A stretch of 33,808 nt of DNA, taken from assembly GCA_015478585.1 (NCBI GenBank), contig JADMIM010000036.1, forward strand, positions 1 to 33,808, read 5' to 3'. Under the pieces are notes generated by a model. That model made no database searches. It saw only the letters and a list, made by a program, of their open reading frames with translations, and was not told the DNA's origin. Of the stretch, positions 30,700 to 33,808 are shown piece by piece (position 1 is the first letter of the stretch; every line of letters begins with the position of its first letter). The position numbers were made by a program, and so were the translations under genes. The stretch comes from Thermaceae bacterium. Its GTDB lineage: Bacteria; Deinococcota; Deinococci; Deinococcales; Thermaceae.

Positions 30700-31866
30700 A
30701 TGGCAAACTACACCCCAAAACCCTCGGATAAGTTTACCTTTGGCCTGTGGACGGTGGGCAATATCGGGCGCGACCCCTTTGGTAGCCCCACCCGCAAGCC
30801 CCTAGACCCGGAATATATCGTGCGTAAGCTGGGGGAACTGGGCGTATATGGCGTGAGCCTGCACGACAACGATCTGGTTCCTATAGAGGCCACCCCTGCC
30901 GAGCGCAACCGGATGGTCAAACGCTTCAAAAAAGCCCTCGAGGACAGCGGGGTGCGGGTGACGATGGCGACCACCAACCTCTTTGCCGACCCGGTGTTCA
31001 AGGATGGAGCCTTCACCAACGCCAACGCCAAGATTCGGGCCTACGCTTTGCAAAAAACCCTCTACTCGATGGATTTGGGGGCCGAGCTAGGGGCTCCCAC
31101 CTACGTGTTCTGGGGTGGGCGTGAGGGAGCCGAGGTGGACGCGGGGATGAACACCCTGGATGCCATCGCCCATTACCGCGAAGCCATGAATTTCGTGGCG
31201 GAATATTCGCAAGACCAGGGCTACGGCTATCGCTTCGCCATCGAGCCCAAACCCAACGAACCCCGTGGGGATATCTATCTGCCGGTGGTAGGGGCCGCGT
31301 TGGGGTTCATCGCCACCCTGGATAAGCCCGAGCTTTTCGGCCTCAACCCCGAGTTTGCCCACGAAACCATGGCCGGTCTCAACTTCGTTCATGCCGTAGC
31401 CCAGGCCATTGATGCGGGCAAGCTGTTTCACATAGACCTCAACGACCAAAAGATGGGCCGCTTCGACCAGGACTTACGCTTTGGGGCAGAAAACATCAAG
31501 GAGGCTTTTTTGCTGGTCAAGCTGTTGGAGGACAGCAACTACCCCGGCGTGCGCCACTTCGATGCCCACGCCCTGCGTACGGAGGACGAGGCCGGGGTGT
31601 GGGAGTTTGCCAAGGGGTGTATGCGTACCTACTTGATTCTCAAGGAAAAAGCCACCCGCTTCGACAAGGACAAGGAAATTCAAGCCATCCTCAAAGCCTA
31701 CAAAGTACAGGATTCGGGGCTTGGCAAGCTCAGCAAAAAGTACACCCGCAAAAACGCCGAGACCCTCAAGGCCCATACCTTCGACCGGGTGGGCTTGGGC
31801 GAGCAGGGTGCGGGCCTCGAGCGCCTCGATCAACTCACCATGGAACTGCTGCTCGGGGTGCGATAA
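30700..31866 (+). CDS. xylA: Xylose isomerase
   Basis: Interconverts D-xylose and D-xylulose with divalent metals. The 388 residues and N-terminus ([18 protein letters not shown]) correspond to the short class I enzymes of Thermus and actinobacteria. Metal- and sugar-binding sites are visible: [24 protein letters not shown] with Glu and His, [15 protein letters not shown] with the Asp pair, and [15 protein letters not shown] precedes the ATG. It is followed after 116 bp by xylB, making a xylose-use pair; no XylR-type regulator or xylose transporter lies next to it, though the sugar transporter at 19.6-23.6 kb could be considered. Confidence 0.96.
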   Translation: MANYTPKPSDKFTFGLWTVGNIGRDPFGSPTRKPLDPEYIVRKLGELGVYGVSLHDNDLVPIEATPAERNRMVKRFKKALEDSGVRVTMATTNLFADPVFKDGAFTNANAKIRAYALQKTLYSMDLGAELGAPTYVFWGGREGAEVDAGMNTLDAIAHYREAMNFVAEYSQDQGYGYRFAIEPKPNEPRGDIYLPVVGAALGFIATLDKPELFGLNPEFAHETMAGLNFVHAVAQAIDAGKLFHIDLNDQKMGRFDQDLRFGAENIKEAFLLVKLLEDSNYPGVRHFDAHALRTEDEAGVWEFAKGCMRTYLILKEKATRFDKDKEIQAILKAYKVQDSGLGKLSKKYTRKNAETLKAHTFDRVGLGEQGAGLERLDQLTMELLLGVR

Positions 31867-31982
31867 GACCGCAGCGCTCATAGGCCAAAGCCAAAGGCCT
31901 GTCTGAGACGCAAAAGCAATGCCTCGAGAAGCGCTGTGCTGGACGTAAGGTCTTTGCTTAGCAGCACTTCCAAGGGAGACCC

Positions 31983-33455
31983 ATGAAACCCGTATCCATC
32001 GGCATAGATTTAGGCACGAGCGGCCTCAAGGCCATCGCGGTTACAGCAGAAGGTCAGAGCGTGGCCGAGGCCAGTGCCAGTTACCCCCTGCACACGCCCC
32101 GACCCGGCTGGACCGAGCAAAACCCCCAAGACTGGATAGCGGCGGCTCGAGCGGTGTTATCGGAGCTATCCGGCAAACTCCAAGAGGCCGCCTATGAAGC
32201 CATTGCTCTGGGCTTGTCGGGGCAGATGCACGGGGCTACCTTTCTCGACGCGAAAGCAGAGGTGATTCGTCCGGCACTCCTTTGGAACGACCAGCGAACC
32301 GCTCAGGCTTGTGCCGAAATCGAGGCCACGGTTCCCCGCAAAGAACTCATCCAGCGCACCGGAAACCCGGCGGTGACAGGGTTTCAGTTGCCAAAGCTGG
32401 TATGGCTGCGCCAGGCCGAGCCAGAAAACTATGCTCGAGTAGCCAAGCTGCTGCTGCCCAAAGATTATCTCGGCTTCGTCTTGACTGGGCGCATGGCAAC
32501 CGAACCCTCCGATGCCTCCGGGGTGGGAGCCCTCAACTTGGCTGCGCAAAACTGGGATACCGACATCATCGCCGCACTGGGGCTCAGCCCGGCGATTTTC
32601 CCCGAGGTCATACCCTCGCCTGCCGTGAGTGGGAAACTCAGCGCCTCTTGGGCTAAGGCCACCGGTCTGCCCGAGGGTTTGGCGGTGATTGCCGGTGCGG
32701 GCGACAATGCTGGGGCGGCTATCGGGCTGGGTCTTTCTAAGGCCCGCCCCACCCTGGGTAGCATGAGCCTAGGAACCAGCGGGGTGCTCTTTATCCCCCT
32801 GGACAAGCCCACCCCCGAACCCCAGGGCCGGATTCATTTGTTCTGCCATGCCGATGGGGGCTATCACTTCCTGGGGGTGACACTCTCGGCGGCGGGCAGC
32901 TTGCAGTGGTATCGGGACAAACTTGCTCCAGGGGTTCCCTTCAACGACCTCATGAACGAGGCCGGGGCCGTGCCGGTGGGTAGCGAGGGTCTGGTTTTCA
33001 TGCCCTATCTGGCCGGGGAGCGCAGCCCTTATCTCGACCCCGATTTACGCGGCGCTTGGCTGGGCCTGAGCCTGGCGCACGGGCGCGCACACCTGAGCCG
33101 TGCGCTGCTCGAGGGTGTTGCTCTGAGCCTGCGCGACGTGCTCGAGGTGATAGCACCTTTAGCTAAAATTGAAAAACTGCTGGCTATCGGGGGAGGCTCA
33201 CGCTCAGATTTATGGCTCTCCATCGTGGCTTCAGCCTTGCGCCTGCCCATGGCCCGCACCGAGACCGAAGAAGGCCCAGCCAGGGGAGCGGCTATTCTCG
33301 GACTGGTGGGGGCAGGGGTGTACGAGAACGTCACCAAAGCCCTCGAGGCCACCGCACCCCAGCAGGCCATGCTTGCGACCCAGCACCTGGACATGGAAGA
33401 GATGTACGCCCATTATAAAAAGGGGTTCGCAGCAGTGAGCGGCTTCAAGCCTTGA
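31983..33455 (+). CDS. xylB: Xylulokinase
   Basis: A 490-residue FGGY-family kinase that phosphorylates D-xylulose to xylulose 5-phosphate, feeding the pentose phosphate pathway. The first ATPase motif is [15 protein letters not shown]; then [13 protein letters not shown], the substrate-region motif; [35 protein letters not shown]; and the C-terminal [21 protein letters not shown] lies before the ATG. The 116-bp gap after xylA contains a 6-bp stem GTGCTG/CAGCAC but no promoter I can support, so co-transcription with xylA is likely. Confidence 0.95.
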   Translation: MKPVSIGIDLGTSGLKAIAVTAEGQSVAEASASYPLHTPRPGWTEQNPQDWIAAARAVLSELSGKLQEAAYEAIALGLSGQMHGATFLDAKAEVIRPALLWNDQRTAQACAEIEATVPRKELIQRTGNPAVTGFQLPKLVWLRQAEPENYARVAKLLLPKDYLGFVLTGRMATEPSDASGVGALNLAAQNWDTDIIAALGLSPAIFPEVIPSPAVSGKLSASWAKATGLPEGLAVIAGAGDNAGAAIGLGLSKARPTLGSMSLGTSGVLFIPLDKPTPEPQGRIHLFCHADGGYHFLGVTLSAAGSLQWYRDKLAPGVPFNDLMNEAGAVPVGSEGLVFMPYLAGERSPYLDPDLRGAWLGLSLAHGRAHLSRALLEGVALSLRDVLEVIAPLAKIEKLLAIGGGSRSDLWLSIVASALRLPMARTETEEGPARGAAILGLVGAGVYENVTKALEATAPQQAMLATQHLDMEEMYAHYKKGFAAVSGFKP

Positions 33456-33463
33456 TGAGCAGT

Positions 33464-33588
33464 GTTCATGAAAACCGCTCTATCGCGGTTTGCGCTATTT
33501 TTGCCGCTACTCATGGCGGCAAAAAAGAGCTGGGCACGGTCTTTCTAAAGTGGGTGAACAATCCCATTCTTTCTGCCAACCGCTCTAA
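33464..33588 (+). repeat. R2 hairpin repeat, copy C, probably a two-way terminator
   Basis: Stem TTTTTGCCGC (33498-33507) pairs perfectly with GCGGCAAAAA (33516-33525) and can terminate transcription from either side; it sits between convergent xylB and the dipeptidase gene. Its right end, CGCTCTAAA, provides the stop codon of the dipeptidase gene on the minus strand. Confidence 0.8.
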
Positions 33589-33808
33589 ATCCAACCCTCG
33601 AGCCAGCGTATCCAGTTTTGACCCAGCACATCGTCTATGGCGCTATGGGGAACTAAATCCCCAATCTTTGCTAGATCGCCTGGCTCGTCGAGGCCCACCG
33701 GGTTTTCGTTGAGGCCAAAGCCGCCATCGAAATCGGAACCGATACCTACCTTGTCCCAGCCGATGAGAGCCGCGGTATGGTTCAGGTGTTTCTCCACCAC
33801 CTCCAGAC
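33585..33808 (-). CDS. Membrane dipeptidase (peptidase M19) family, C-terminal fragment
   Basis: Only the last 74 or so residues are in the window; the gene continues beyond the right edge. VEKHLNHTAALIGWDKVGIG followed by SDFDGGFG is the C-terminal zinc-enzyme motif of renal-dipeptidase-like proteins (HIxHxxxLIGxDHVGIGSDFDG), which hydrolyse dipeptides including D-amino-acid ones. Here the usual His pair of that motif is only partly kept (HLNH). The final residues (RWLEGWI) end at a TAG supplied by R2 copy C. Confidence 0.8.
   Translation of the reverse strand, partial: LEVVEKHLNHTAALIGWDKVGIGSDFDGGFGLNENPVGLDEPGDLAKIGDLVPHSAIDDVLGQNWIRWLEGWI

Overview
The window looks like chromosomal DNA of a Thermaceae bacterium, most likely Meiothermus or a close relative. 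The G+C content is high, CTCGAG is strongly over-represented, and many genes have no Shine-Dalgarno but a TANNNT box 6-8 nt before the start codon. A DdrA homologue and a FemAB-type peptidoglycan-bridge transferase fit this phylum. The assignment is inference; no 16S rRNA is present.

Layout. 1-5.7 kb, all minus strand: FemAB-like transferase, prephenate dehydratase, two tandem deoxynucleoside kinases and an acuB-acuC pair. Its longer gaps hold copies of a dispersed element, called R1 here. 5.9-10.3 kb, plus strand: a multi-spanning membrane protein, a dienelactone-hydrolase remnant, a zinc polyol dehydrogenase and a glutaryl-CoA-dehydrogenase-like enzyme. 10.3-12.3 kb is an accessory island: a broken AT-rich gene, a HicA-HicB module and a DUF433-DUF5615 module, then a GNAT acetyltransferase gene. 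Each of the three units ends 0-4 bp before a full or partial copy of the 5' end of that GNAT gene. 12.5-19.3 kb is housekeeping: class III CoA-transferase, YebC regulator, HAD hydrolase, hotdog thioesterase, small cupin and DNA topoisomerase I with a duplicated C-terminal domain.

19.4-26.8 kb is a carbohydrate-uptake region: a strong promoter with an operator-like palindrome, a sugar-binding protein, a HIT protein, two CUT1-type permeases, two Gfo/Idh/MocA oxidoreductases and a convergent PfkB sugar kinase. No transport ATPase is present, so a shared one must be encoded elsewhere. Repeats interrupt the operon at several points. 27-30.3 kb: rsmA, a ddrA-metallophosphoesterase pair overlapping by 4 bp, and two tandem secreted paralogues of unknown family. 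30.3-33.8 kb: tRNA-Ala(CGC) with its own promoter and terminator, xylA and xylB for xylose use, and the 3' end of a membrane-dipeptidase-type gene cut by the window edge.

The most interesting material is non-genic or at gene edges: the serial module / GNAT-start architecture, R1, the hairpin element R2 whose ends supply stop codons to genes, and G/C-rich repeats inserted in frame inside two neighbouring proteins. All statements rest on reading the sequence; no database search was run.
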